44,860 nt of DNA from a virus, in IMG/VR virus record IMGVR_UViG_3300046674_000115, positions 1-44,860 of that record; one strand, 5' to 3'. A model generated the notes under the pieces. It ran no database searches, was not told the origin of the DNA, and saw nothing but the letters and a program-made list of their open reading frames with translations. Below are positions 27,853 to 33,282 of the stretch, one piece after another (the first letter of the stretch is position 1; every line of letters begins with the position of its first letter). A program made the position numbers and the translations under genes.

Positions 27853-27880
27853 CATATACGAGGACTTAGACAATTGAAAG
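27853..27880 (-). promoter_or_regulatory. Possible promoter feeding the tRNA half after integration
   Basis: On the minus strand TATATG (27858-27853) lies 13 bases upstream of the tRNA 5' end, the right distance for a -10 box. The best -35 is weak (CTTTCA at 27880-27875, 16-base spacing) and lies in the end of the integrase gene. It would replace the host tRNA promoter lost by integration in the 5' half. Confidence 0.4.
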
Positions 27881-28969
27881 AGCCGTACGTTTGGCCCTTT
27901 TCCCCGCGTACTCTTTCACTTTTTTCACAACTTCCAGCTGATCCTCCAAGTCAGTGTGGTCATAGATATCATGAGCTGCATCGCTCATATGTCCAAGTAA
28001 TTCCTTACGAATTTTGCGATCAACACCAGCCTTGCGGAGACGCGTATTGCGTGTGTGGCGTAGCGAGTGGATCACGAGGTTGCCTTCGTACCCCGCGCGT
28101 TTACAGGCAGATTTGAAGTTGTTGAGCAATACGTCACCAGTTGGCATCTTTCCGGCAGCGATTAAGGCTCTGATTTGTTTGGCCAGATCGGCGTCAATCA
28201 AGACCTTTCGGAAACCATTGTTCTTAGTCTGTCCCTTATCCAACACGAGGATGCCGACAGTGATTTCTGTTCCCTCTTCGTCCTCTACGGTCTGGATGAC
28301 AATCTGATCAGGCCTCAGCTTGCGCAGCAGCTCACCAGAGCGCAGGCCGGTATCAATGAGGGCTTCCACACAGATTGCCGATACCTCGTGCCCTGCCTCG
28401 CGCATGAGCTTCAGGACAACCTCGTCCTGCCCGAACTGCAGGATGTCGCGTTCCTTGCGGTCACTCTTCTCGTCCAGCAGGGGCATCATAGGCTTGTGCT
28501 GGATCACGCCGTCCATCACCGCATAGGTCAGCACGGCACCAGCTGCGGCCATGTAGCGGTTCTTGGTGGCCGCGCTCAGCTTGTGCTTCTTACCTGGAGC
28601 CTTGGCTCGCTCAAGGCTGTCGGGAATCTTCTTCAGGATGGCGCGGTCGATCCTGTGACACTCATAGGGGCCGATGATCCCAACGCAGTAGTCTATGCGC
28701 TGAATGATGCTGTGGTCCCGCTGCTTCAGCCACTTGCCCTTGGGGCCTCCAGCCTTCTTGGCCTTCTCAGCGACTTGCGCGAACGTGGGTGCGCCTGTGC
28801 TCTCTAAGCCATCATCAATGGTCGGCGGCTCTCGTCCCATAAGCTTGCAGAACGTCTCGTAGTCCTTGGCGTCACGCATGGTCTTGAAGCGGCGCTTCTT
28901 GCCTAGCTTAGGAGCCTCACCAACGAAGGAGCCGGTCAGCTTGCCATCGCGCTTGTCTGCGTATGCCAT
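27866..28969 (-). CDS. int: Tyrosine recombinase integrase
   Basis: The product is 367 residues. Catalytic residues are visible: Arg210 in Asp-Thr-Gly-Leu-Arg-Ser-Gly-Glu-Leu, His301-Ser-Leu-Arg304-His305, His327 in Leu-Leu-Gly-His, and nucleophile Tyr336 in Asp-Ile-Tyr-Asp-His-Thr. The N-terminal half holds a SAM-like core-binding domain (residues about 60-165). It would integrate the phage at the host tRNA-Ser gene whose 5' half lies just downstream. GAGAGG is placed seven bases upstream of the ATG. The gene ends 26 bases from the attP core. Confidence 0.96.
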   Translation of the reverse strand: MAYADKRDGKLTGSFVGEAPKLGKKRRFKTMRDAKDYETFCKLMGREPPTIDDGLESTGAPTFAQVAEKAKKAGGPKGKWLKQRDHSIIQRIDYCVGIIGPYECHRIDRAILKKIPDSLERAKAPGKKHKLSAATKNRYMAAAGAVLTYAVMDGVIQHKPMMPLLDEKSDRKERDILQFGQDEVVLKLMREAGHEVSAICVEALIDTGLRSGELLRKLRPDQIVIQTVEDEEGTEITVGILVLDKGQTKNNGFRKVLIDADLAKQIRALIAAGKMPTGDVLLNNFKSACKRAGYEGNLVIHSLRHTRNTRLRKAGVDRKIRKELLGHMSDAAHDIYDHTDLEDQLEVVKKVKEYAGKRAKRTALSIV

Positions 28970-28996
28970 TGTTGCCTCTCGTTCACTATGTCCGAA

Positions 28997-29035
28997 TGGT
29001 CACTAATTGGACGTGAGTAGACCGATAGGCCTACT
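28997..29035. promoter_or_regulatory. Operator-like motif and inverted repeat upstream of integrase
   Basis: TGGTCACTAATTGG at 28997-29010 recurs exactly at 32200-32213. Beside it AGTAG-ACC-GATA-GGC-CTACT (29016-29035) is an inverted repeat with one mismatched pair. Both lie between the lipoprotein stop and the integrase start and could control integrase transcription. Confidence 0.5.
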
Positions 29036-29042
29036 AGTTTTG

Positions 29043-29249
29043 TTACTTGCCTGAGGCCGCTATGGCCTTCTGTTGGTGATACTGCATCAGGTTCGCTCGA
29101 CACTCTTTGTAAGCGTCAGGACGGCTGTCGTTTCTCTCTGCGACAGTTTTGCGACAGAAACTATCATCAGCGGTTTCGCGGGCCTCGACGTCCTTCTGGC
29201 ATCCAGCGAGGAGGAGGGCGGTGAACGTAAGGGTTACTACAGTTCTCAT
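29043..29249 (-). CDS. Small lipoprotein
   Basis: The product is 68 residues. The N-terminus Arg-Thr-Val-Val-Thr-Leu-Thr-Phe-Thr-Ala-Leu-Leu-Leu-Ala-Gly-Cys17 is a lipoprotein signal with a clean lipobox (Leu-Ala-Gly-Cys). Gln-Lys after Cys favours outer-membrane sorting. The mature part of about 50 residues is charged, with two further Cys. It is next to the integrase and a regulator, so it may act in lysogeny, for example as a superinfection-exclusion protein; an o-spanin role is less likely so far from the lysis genes. ATGA overlap with the regulator gene. Confidence 0.8.
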   Translation of the reverse strand: MRTVVTLTFTALLLAGCQKDVEARETADDSFCRKTVAERNDSRPDAYKECRANLMQYHQQKAIAASGK

Positions 29250-29704
29250 GGCTTACCTGGGGCAGCAGTTGCTAACACACGACACGCAGCAGCGATGTTG
29301 CGGACCATCTTGTGGACCATGGTTTTACCCGGGGGCTTTAGGATGGCCTGCTGACGTCGTAGATCGAACGTGTCACGGTTCTGTTGAATGAAGTTGAAGC
29401 CTTCTTCTCTGGCGCGGTTACGTTCGCTCCAGTCGAGTAGATAGCGCGTCATGATGGAAGCGTTGACGCCAAGGCGTTCGGCGTACTCTGTGCTACCATT
29501 GCCTTCGTCGAGACAGACCAGCAGAAACGATTTGATAGACTGTGCCGTTATCGTTTTCTGCAGGTCCGTAAAGCCGTCCAGTATGTTGTAAACAGCCAAG
29601 CATACAGCCTTCTCTTGCTCATTTAGAGTAGGCTTTACATCTGACATCTTGGTTCCCATAAACAGCGACTCATTAGACATAGCGTCTGATGGCTCATGTA
29701 GCAT
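29246..29704 (-). CDS. MarR-like winged-helix regulator
   Basis: The product is 152 residues. Thr-Ile-Thr-Ala-Gln-Ser-Ile-Lys-Ser-Phe-Leu-Leu-Val-Cys-Leu-Asp-Glu-Gly, then Glu-Tyr-Ala-Glu-Arg-Leu-Gly-Val-Asn-Ala-Ser-Ile-Met-Thr-Arg-Tyr-Leu-Leu-Asp (helix-turn-helix), then Leu-Lys-Pro-Pro-Gly-Lys-Thr-Met-Val-His-Lys-Met (wing and last helix) matches MarR-type regulators found in phages and mobile elements. It is a candidate for control of the lysis-lysogeny decision, or of early transcription. ATG 29704 has AAGGAG eight bases upstream, the strongest ribosome site in this region. Confidence 0.78.
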   Translation of the reverse strand: MLHEPSDAMSNESLFMGTKMSDVKPTLNEQEKAVCLAVYNILDGFTDLQKTITAQSIKSFLLVCLDEGNGSTEYAERLGVNASIMTRYLLDWSERNRAREEGFNFIQQNRDTFDLRRQQAILKPPGKTMVHKMVRNIAAACRVLATAAPGKP

Positions 29705-29716
29705 GGTCAGAACTCC

Positions 29717-29836
29717 TTACGACAGCTTTATAAGAGTGAAGGCAACGACGCCTAGGATCAGCGCGCCGCTCGTGGCCTCAAGGGAAACTGCTATGAAAGC
29801 CAGTATCCCGATAAGAGCGCCTGTGATTACCAACAT
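29717..29836 (-). CDS. 39-residue membrane protein
   Basis: ATG 29836 has GAGGT eight bases upstream. The product is almost entirely hydrophobic, with two likely membrane segments (Val-Ile-Thr-Gly-Ala-Leu-Ile-Gly-Ile-Leu-Ala-Phe and Gly-Ala-Leu-Ile-Leu-Gly-Val-Val-Ala-Phe). Its stop lies 12 bases before the regulator ATG, so both share a transcript. The function is unknown. Confidence 0.65.
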   Translation of the reverse strand: MLVITGALIGILAFIAVSLEATSGALILGVVAFTLIKLS

Positions 29837-29860
29837 AAGAATAACCTCTCGTGACTGCGC

Positions 29861-29890
29861 ATAAGTTCCACAACCGGAACTAGTTGTCAA
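29861..29890 (-). promoter_or_regulatory. Candidate promoter with an internal palindrome
   Basis: On the minus strand a consensus -35 TTGACA (29890-29885) precedes a weak -10 (ACTTAT or AACTTA, 17-18 base spacing). The spacer and -10 contain AGTTCC-N6-GGAACT (29864-29881), a perfect 6-bp inverted repeat, well placed for a repressor operator. It would drive the membrane microprotein and the MarR-like gene. ATAAGTTCCA recurs at 30310-30319. Confidence 0.5.
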
Positions 29891-29893
29891 TTG

Positions 29894-30304
29894 TCAGCTA
29901 CTGCGCAAGTGAGCGACATTATCGATCACTTTATCCCCGAAGAGTTCCTGCACGTTGCTAATGGTCCGTAGGCCGCACACCATGCAATCGGTCAGGTCTT
30001 CAGTATCAAATGGCACGAGGATAAGCTTGTTGTACCAGTGCATCAGAGCGGGCCAGATGCCTTCCATAAGCACCTCGACAAGACCTGTCTCATCATCGAC
30101 GTACTCAACGAAACCCTTTGTACCAAGGGGGATTTCGCCAAACTCAGTATTGTAGGAACGTGTCAGTTTGATTTCCATTCCCGGGACAAAAGCCCCCGGG
30201 ATGCTCTTCGGGATCAGGCAGGACACAGGCTTCAACTCAGCATCGAAAAGATAAGCAGGGCGCATTGCAGTAATCTTTCGGTATGGGGAAACAAAGTGAC
30301 ACAT
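29894..30304 (-). CDS. Hypothetical protein, 136 residues
   Basis: No family is recognised. ATG 30304 is the longest start; ATG 30265 (123 residues) is as good and is preferred if the nearby promoter-like sequence is real. The core is beta-rich (Gly-Met-Glu-Ile-Lys-Leu-Thr-Arg-Ser-Tyr, Ile-Pro-Leu-Gly-Thr-Lys-Gly-Phe-Val-Glu-Tyr-Val), perhaps an SH3-like barrel, and Cys-Met-Val-Cys-Gly lies near the C-terminus. Confidence 0.7.
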   Translation of the reverse strand: MCHFVSPYRKITAMRPAYLFDAELKPVSCLIPKSIPGAFVPGMEIKLTRSYNTEFGEIPLGTKGFVEYVDDETGLVEVLMEGIWPALMHWYNKLILVPFDTEDLTDCMVCGLRTISNVQELFGDKVIDNVAHLRSS

Positions 30305-30375
30305 TGGTGATAAGTTCCAATGAGCACGGTTGCAAGATACACCTTTACGCTAGAACGGAGCGTGAACGTCCCCTG

Positions 30376-30405
30376 AACCTAGTGGCGACCACAATCCTAT
30401 GTCAA
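30376..30405 (-). promoter_or_regulatory. Sigma70-like promoter in the 30.3-30.4 kb gap
   Basis: On the minus strand TTGACA (30405-30400) is followed after 18 bases by TAGGTT (30381-30376). The -35 is consensus and the -10 is weak. It lies in a 120-base gap with no gene and would transcribe the 30304 gene and the regulator region. Confidence 0.45.
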
Positions 30406-30424
30406 CTTATTCCTATGACTGATG

Positions 30425-30628
30425 TCACAATACGCCTTTGAGCCGAGCGCAATCCTCAGGGCAAAGTGACGCACGAAAGCTCTCTAAGGGCTTGTTATCA
30501 GCCCCATATGAGACGAATTCTAAAATGGCGCCGCCTTGCTCATCGCTGTGGATAATCAGGTCATCCACGGTAGCCAGATGGGCCACGGTCTCCCGACCCT
30601 TAAGCTTTACGCGTTCAATTTTACTCAT
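30425..30628 (-). CDS. Hypothetical protein, 67 residues
   Basis: ATG 30628 lies four bases after the upstream stop; a GTG at 30640 is the alternative. The product is beta-rich (Val-Lys-Leu-Lys-Gly-Arg-Glu-Thr-Val, Gly-Gly-Ala-Ile-Leu-Glu-Phe-Val-Ser-Tyr-Gly) and ends in a short helix with Cys-Pro-Glu-Asp-Cys-Ala. No family is recognised. Confidence 0.65.
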   Translation of the reverse strand: MSKIERVKLKGRETVAHLATVDDLIIHSDEQGGAILEFVSYGADNKPLESFRASLCPEDCARLKGVL

Positions 30629-30632
30629 TGGG

Positions 30633-30740
30633 TCATCCACGGATTAACCCTCCCATGATTTCGCCCCAAAGGAGCACAGTGAAACCGAACGCCAGCAGGG
30701 TAATCCCCGCCAGCAAGTCGGATGCTTCAAGGTTACGCAT
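30633..30740 (-). CDS. 35-residue membrane microprotein
   Basis: ATG 30740 overlaps the upstream gene by eight bases and the stop lies four bases before the next ATG. One hydrophobic segment (Leu-Leu-Ala-Gly-Ile-Thr-Leu-Leu-Ala-Phe-Gly-Phe-Thr-Val-Leu-Leu) dominates. The function is unknown; support comes from the overlapping gene pattern. Confidence 0.5.
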   Translation of the reverse strand: MRNLEASDLLAGITLLAFGFTVLLWGEIMGGLIRG

Positions 30741-30846
30741 TGGCGTCCCCAGGTTGATTGCTGATGTGTTGCCCATCATCAGGCCACGCGATTACGTGAC
30801 GACCGTCAGGAGCCCCATGGAGCCCCTTAGGTTTCGGGCTCTTCAT
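30733..30846 (-). CDS. 37-residue polar protein
   Basis: ATG 30846 overlaps the upstream stop (ATGA). The product is polar and Pro/Gly-rich (Pro-Lys-Pro-Lys-Gly-Leu-His-Gly, Trp-Pro-Asp-Asp-Gly-Gln-His). It fills the gap exactly, but composition alone does not prove that it is made. Confidence 0.4.
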   Translation of the reverse strand: MKSPKPKGLHGAPDGRHVIAWPDDGQHISNQPGDANA

Positions 30847-31304
30847 GCTGCTATGAATTGTTCAAGCCATTGCGCGGAGGAAACATCGGCACACATAGGG
30901 CCGTCCTCGACGCTGACTCGTGGCACCCAATCCCAATGAGGGATGCTGATAGTGAGAAGCACCTTACCGAGACACTTGGTGCCGTTGGAATAGCGTCCAT
31001 TGTCCTTGCGCCACGCAACTGCAGCAACGCGTGGTTCGGGCTTAGCCTTTCCTGCGACCTCAACGGTTGACCACACAGGTACGGCGTTGGTCCCCTCAGG
31101 GATCACTATGCCGTCACGCTGTGCGAGCCATTGCGCGTAGGTGACAGCGTTGGTGGCGTTGTATTCCTTTGCGCTGCAGGTGCGCTTGTAGGCCTTGGAG
31201 GGCCGATAGGAGAGCTTGTGAGGCTTGTCACTTGCATCCGCGATCCACTGCTTGCGCTGTAGAGCGCCATCGTTGACATCTTCTTGATTGAGGATGACCC
31301 ACAT
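30843..31304 (-). CDS. Hypothetical protein, 153 residues
   Basis: No family is recognised. The middle has Ala-Val-Pro-Val-Trp-Ser-Thr-Val-Glu-Val and Val-Ala-Ala-Val-Ala-Trp-Arg-Lys-Asp-Asn, and the C-terminal part has several Trp. It contains several Cys but no clear zinc motif. It is three bases from the upstream gene. Confidence 0.72.
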   Translation of the reverse strand: MWVILNQEDVNDGALQRKQWIADASDKPHKLSYRPSKAYKRTCSAKEYNATNAVTYAQWLAQRDGIVIPEGTNAVPVWSTVEVAGKAKPEPRVAAVAWRKDNGRYSNGTKCLGKVLLTISIPHWDWVPRVSVEDGPMCADVSSAQWLEQFIAA

Positions 31305-31307
31305 GGC

Positions 31308-31676
31308 TCAGGCCTCCATACGTGCGGCGATGTCACCACGCATGGAACGAGGGACTAGCTGCAGTTCACACGCGCAATGCAAGGTGGCTATGACCTGATC
31401 AAAGTCGGCCATGATTGGTTCGATGCTCTCGACGCGTGCATGGCTTGCAGCGAGAAAAGCCTTCTCACCCATACGGCGTGCGATGGCTGCAACGGTCGCG
31501 TCAGGGGTAACGATGGAATAACCCGCGTGCGTCTTTGCGACTTCCATCAAGCGTCCTGCGAGCGTCGAAGGGTGACACAGGAGCGAGCGAGCAATGACGT
31601 CACGCGCGGTGCATGTCATGAAATCAATAGGAGGCATTTGGGATACCTTGGGAGCTTGGGGGCTGACGGTCATCAT
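31308..31676 (-). CDS. Hypothetical protein, about 122 residues
   Basis: The start is uncertain: tandem ATGs at 31676 and 31673 or a GTG at 31691. The product is helical with Thr-Ala-Arg-Asp-Val-Ile-Ala-Arg-Ser-Leu-Leu and Ala-Ala-Ile-Ala-Arg-Arg-Met-Gly-Glu-Lys-Ala-Phe, suggesting a small helix bundle. No family is recognised. Confidence 0.68.
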   Translation of the reverse strand: MMTVSPQAPKVSQMPPIDFMTCTARDVIARSLLCHPSTLAGRLMEVAKTHAGYSIVTPDATVAAIARRMGEKAFLAASHARVESIEPIMADFDQVIATLHCACELQLVPRSMRGDIAARMEA

Positions 31677-31748
31677 CAGGCAGTGCCACACACTGCGAGG
31701 CCCTAGCAGCGCGCCGCGATGCGCCGCTTAAGGCCTTTCGACCTTGGC

Positions 31749-32189
31749 TCAGCGCACCCAATAGGTGACGCCATCAAACGACACGCTGAAGTAATCAACG
31801 CGGATGTTGCGGGCTGTGGTTTCCCAATCAATCGCGATGTAGCTTGGGAGGTCTTTCGGAAGGTCCCCGACGTCTTCCAGCAGCTCTTGCGCGTAGGTTG
31901 TGAAATAGCTGTCACGAACGAGGGTGACGCCATATTCCCAATCATCAGCCTGCGAGGCCTCTTCCGTGAGTTCTTCAAGGATGTGGAGCTCATCACCATT
32001 GGCCTCGACCCACGCAGCGATTTTGTCCCGGGCCTTAGTGTCCTCATCGCCTTCGTCGTTGATGGTCTCGACCTCTTCGTCCTTCAGGGCCTGCAGCTCA
32101 TTCCACAGGACTTCACGCCGCTCGTTGATGTCCTGGCTGTCGATCACGTCGTCTGTGTTGCTGATTTCAATGGTGCGCGTCATGGTCAT
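31749..32189 (-). CDS. ArdA-like acidic protein, candidate anti-restriction
   Basis: The product is 146 residues and strongly acidic. The start (Ile-Glu-Ile-Ser-Asn-Thr-Asp-Asp-Val-Ile-Asp) and C-terminus (Tyr-Ala-Gln-Glu-Leu-Leu-Glu-Asp-Val-Gly, Ile-Asp-Trp-Glu-Thr-Thr-Ala, Phe-Asp-Gly-Val-Thr-Tyr-Trp-Val-Arg) resemble the C-terminal part of ArdA proteins and related alphaproteobacterial proteins. ArdA mimics B-form DNA and blocks type I restriction. Early position and acidity fit such a role, comparable to T7 Ocr, but full-length ArdA homology is not established. Confidence 0.65.
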   Translation of the reverse strand: MTMTRTIEISNTDDVIDSQDINERREVLWNELQALKDEEVETINDEGDEDTKARDKIAAWVEANGDELHILEELTEEASQADDWEYGVTLVRDSYFTTYAQELLEDVGDLPKDLPSYIAIDWETTARNIRVDYFSVSFDGVTYWVR

Positions 32190-32199
32190 ATTTCCCTAT

Positions 32200-32213
32200 T
32201 GGTCACTAATTGG
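32200..32213. promoter_or_regulatory. Operator-like motif, second copy
   Basis: TGGTCACTAATTGG is identical to 28997-29010. Here it continues into TGGTCA, giving a direct repeat of TGGTCA 11 bases apart. It lies between the first two early genes, just upstream of the ArdA-like gene. Confidence 0.5.
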
Positions 32214-32435
32214 TCAAATGGAGACACGGAGAGCGTTGGGATACTGAAGGGCACAACGGAGAGCGATTACGCGCGCCTCGACCTCAGCGGCGAGAGCATT
32301 GGTGAACGTGCGGAACTCACGTGCATCACCCTGAGGCGTGACAGAGCCGCGCATCTGACCCTTTGCGCCGCGAATGGTGATCATGGGAATGAAGCCGTCT
32401 GCCGTGGTCTTAACTGCTGGGTGCAAGGTGATCAT
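32214..32435 (-). CDS. Hypothetical protein, first gene of the early operon
   Basis: The product is 73 residues with no recognised family. The first half is beta-like (Gly-Phe-Ile-Pro-Met-Ile-Thr-Ile-Arg-Gly-Ala-Lys-Gly) and the second half is a helix (Phe-Thr-Asn-Ala-Leu-Ala-Ala-Glu-Val-Glu-Ala-Arg-Val). The start lies about 50 bases downstream of the candidate -10 of the early promoter. Confidence 0.7.
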   Translation of the reverse strand: MITLHPAVKTTADGFIPMITIRGAKGQMRGSVTPQGDAREFRTFTNALAAEVEARVIALRCALQYPNALRVSI

Positions 32436-32460
32436 TGGTGTTCCCCGTGGTTTGCCTGAT

Positions 32461-32475
32461 TGGTCGTTAGTGACC
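32461..32475. promoter_or_regulatory. Operator-like palindrome near the early promoter
   Basis: GGTC-GTTAGT-GACC (32462-32475) is an inverted repeat. Its minus-strand reading GGTCACTAACGACC shares GGTCACTAA with the sites at 28997 and 32200. It overlaps the region just downstream of the candidate early -10 box, a good place for repression. Confidence 0.5.
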
Positions 32476-32486
32476 TTTCGGAAACT

Positions 32487-32515
32487 AAAATGCTCCCGGC
32501 TGATCCTGTCGTCAA
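32487..32515 (-). promoter_or_regulatory. Candidate early leftward promoter (sigma70-like)
   Basis: On the minus strand TTGACG (32515-32510) is separated by 17 bases from CATTTT (32492-32487). The -35 is near consensus and the -10 is poor. The position upstream of the whole minus-strand convoy makes it the best candidate for host polymerase entry. Confidence 0.42.
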
Positions 32516-32771
32516 CGGAAATAGTGACGAATAGGTCAGAAACATATCAGGGATTCCTGGGACGCATGGCTAACCCGTGGGAAGGCCTAGGAGGGCCGTG
32601 GGATCGTGGGGATACGTGGGTAGCCTTAAGGTTGCCCAATCGAGCCCTTGGGCTTCCGTGAGTCATGGCGACCCTAATCAGCCATATAAGAGGCGATTAT
32701 CCCGCCCGCTCATAAACTTTCTGTACTGATCCGCACACAATACAATCACGCGAATACTTGCGGCCTGATCC

Positions 32772-32816
32772 TTATACGCACTCGCGTATACCTGGGTTTT
32801 ATACGCACTCGCGTAT
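32772..32816. repeat. Two identical 18-bp palindromic operators, ATACGC-N4-GCGTAT
   Basis: TTATACGCACTCGCGTAT occurs at 32772-32789 and 32799-32816, 27 bases apart start to start. Each contains a perfect 6-bp inverted repeat around ACTC, the form expected for a dimeric repressor. On the minus strand each copy also reads TATAAA or TATAAG at its edge, so a repressor here could occlude -10 elements. The binding protein is unknown. Confidence 0.75.
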
Positions 32817-32920
32817 GGATGCGCAGACCCTCGACGTACTGGCGTTCGGTTATCTAATCCGATGACACGCCAGTAGGACCAATGACTTAGCGGGTATGCG
32901 GGGTAGGTGCGCGGGGAATT

Positions 32921-33268
32921 TGGGTCCCATATCGGCCCATGGGACCCTTTTGGGATCGACCCGGCGACCCGACTTCAAAATATTCGGAGTAAAGCCGCCT
33001 CCGCCGCCCGGGTGACAACTGCACTGTGCTTCGGGAAACCTTGGGTCCCATTTGGGTCCCATGTATCCGCCAGTACACATTGGGATACCGCGCATCGCTC
33101 GACTTTGGGTCCCATTGGGTCCTTTGTGGCTCGATTAAGGCAAGAAAACACACTTATGCAGTGTTATCAATAGGTTAGAGGGCAAACCCACTGACCTATA
33201 GAAGAGAGGCCGTCTGATGTCTCTCAATTTAGCCTTATTTCAAAACACCACGAATACTTGGGACCCCA
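32921..33268. repeat. Cluster of TGGGTCCCA-type palindromic repeats
   Basis: Copies are at 32921-32929, 32940-32948 (inverted, TGGGACCCT), 33042-33050, 33053-33061, 33106-33114, 33116-33123 (partial) and 33259-33268 (inverted). The 9-mer is nearly its own complement. Two pairs are spaced 10-11 bases apart, one helical turn. The density in about 350 bases and absence of coding suggest a protein-binding array for regulation, replication or packaging. Confidence 0.75.
33184..33208 (+). promoter_or_regulatory. SP6-like phage polymerase promoter for the late operon
   Basis: The sequence CTGACCTATAGAAGAG (33191-33206) closely resembles the SP6 promoter core TGACACTATAGAAGAG, differing by a one-base deletion near -6. 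The predicted start is G33201. It lies just upstream of a strong ribosome site and the whole plus-strand structural convoy, so it is the best candidate late promoter for the phage RNA polymerase. Confidence 0.65.
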
Positions 33269-33282
33269 TAGGTTGCCCTTAG
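33217..33282 (+). CDS. 21-codon leader ORF of the late operon
   Basis: ATG 33217 has a perfect GAGAGG seven bases upstream, much better than the site of the following gene. The ORF ends at TAG 33280-33282, overlapping the TTG 33273 start of the fibre gene in another frame. Ribosomes ending here could reinitiate at that TTG. The peptide is polar (Phe-Gln-Asn-Thr-Thr-Asn-Thr-Trp) and may have no role of its own. Confidence 0.5.
   Translation: MSLNLALFQNTTNTWDPIGCP

Larger units (their letters stand above)
27594..27865. other. Intergenic region between RNA polymerase and integrase
   Basis: This 272-base region holds the RNA polymerase leader, two copies of TAGTTTCC, a CTATAG palindrome at 27751-27756 and the tRNA-half attP core. 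It probably combines the integration site with the control region of the RNA polymerase gene. Confidence 0.7.
32436..33216. other. Non-coding regulatory hub between divergent operons
   Basis: About 780 bases without a credible gene. Candidate reading frames on both strands are rich in Trp, Pro and Gly and are built from the repeats. The stretch contains a sigma70-like leftward promoter, an operator-like palindrome, two identical ATACGC-N4-GCGTAT sites, a cluster of TGGGTCCCA repeats and the late rightward promoter. It may also hold the replication origin or packaging site, but nothing specific shows this. Confidence 0.75.

Noticed and set aside
28175-28807. 210-codon plus-strand ORF opposite integrase
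   Set aside because: It is a shadow of the integrase frame; the real gene has all catalytic residues on the minus strand.
31719-32459. 246-codon plus-strand ORF opposite early genes
   Set aside because: It spans three minus-strand genes and the intergenic sites; its codons mirror the acidic ArdA-like gene.
32850-33173. Three overlapping ORFs of 81-88 codons on both strands in the hub
   Set aside because: They are produced by the TGGGTCCCA repeats (Trp-Asp-Pro, Gly-Pro patterns), have no ribosome sites and resemble no protein.
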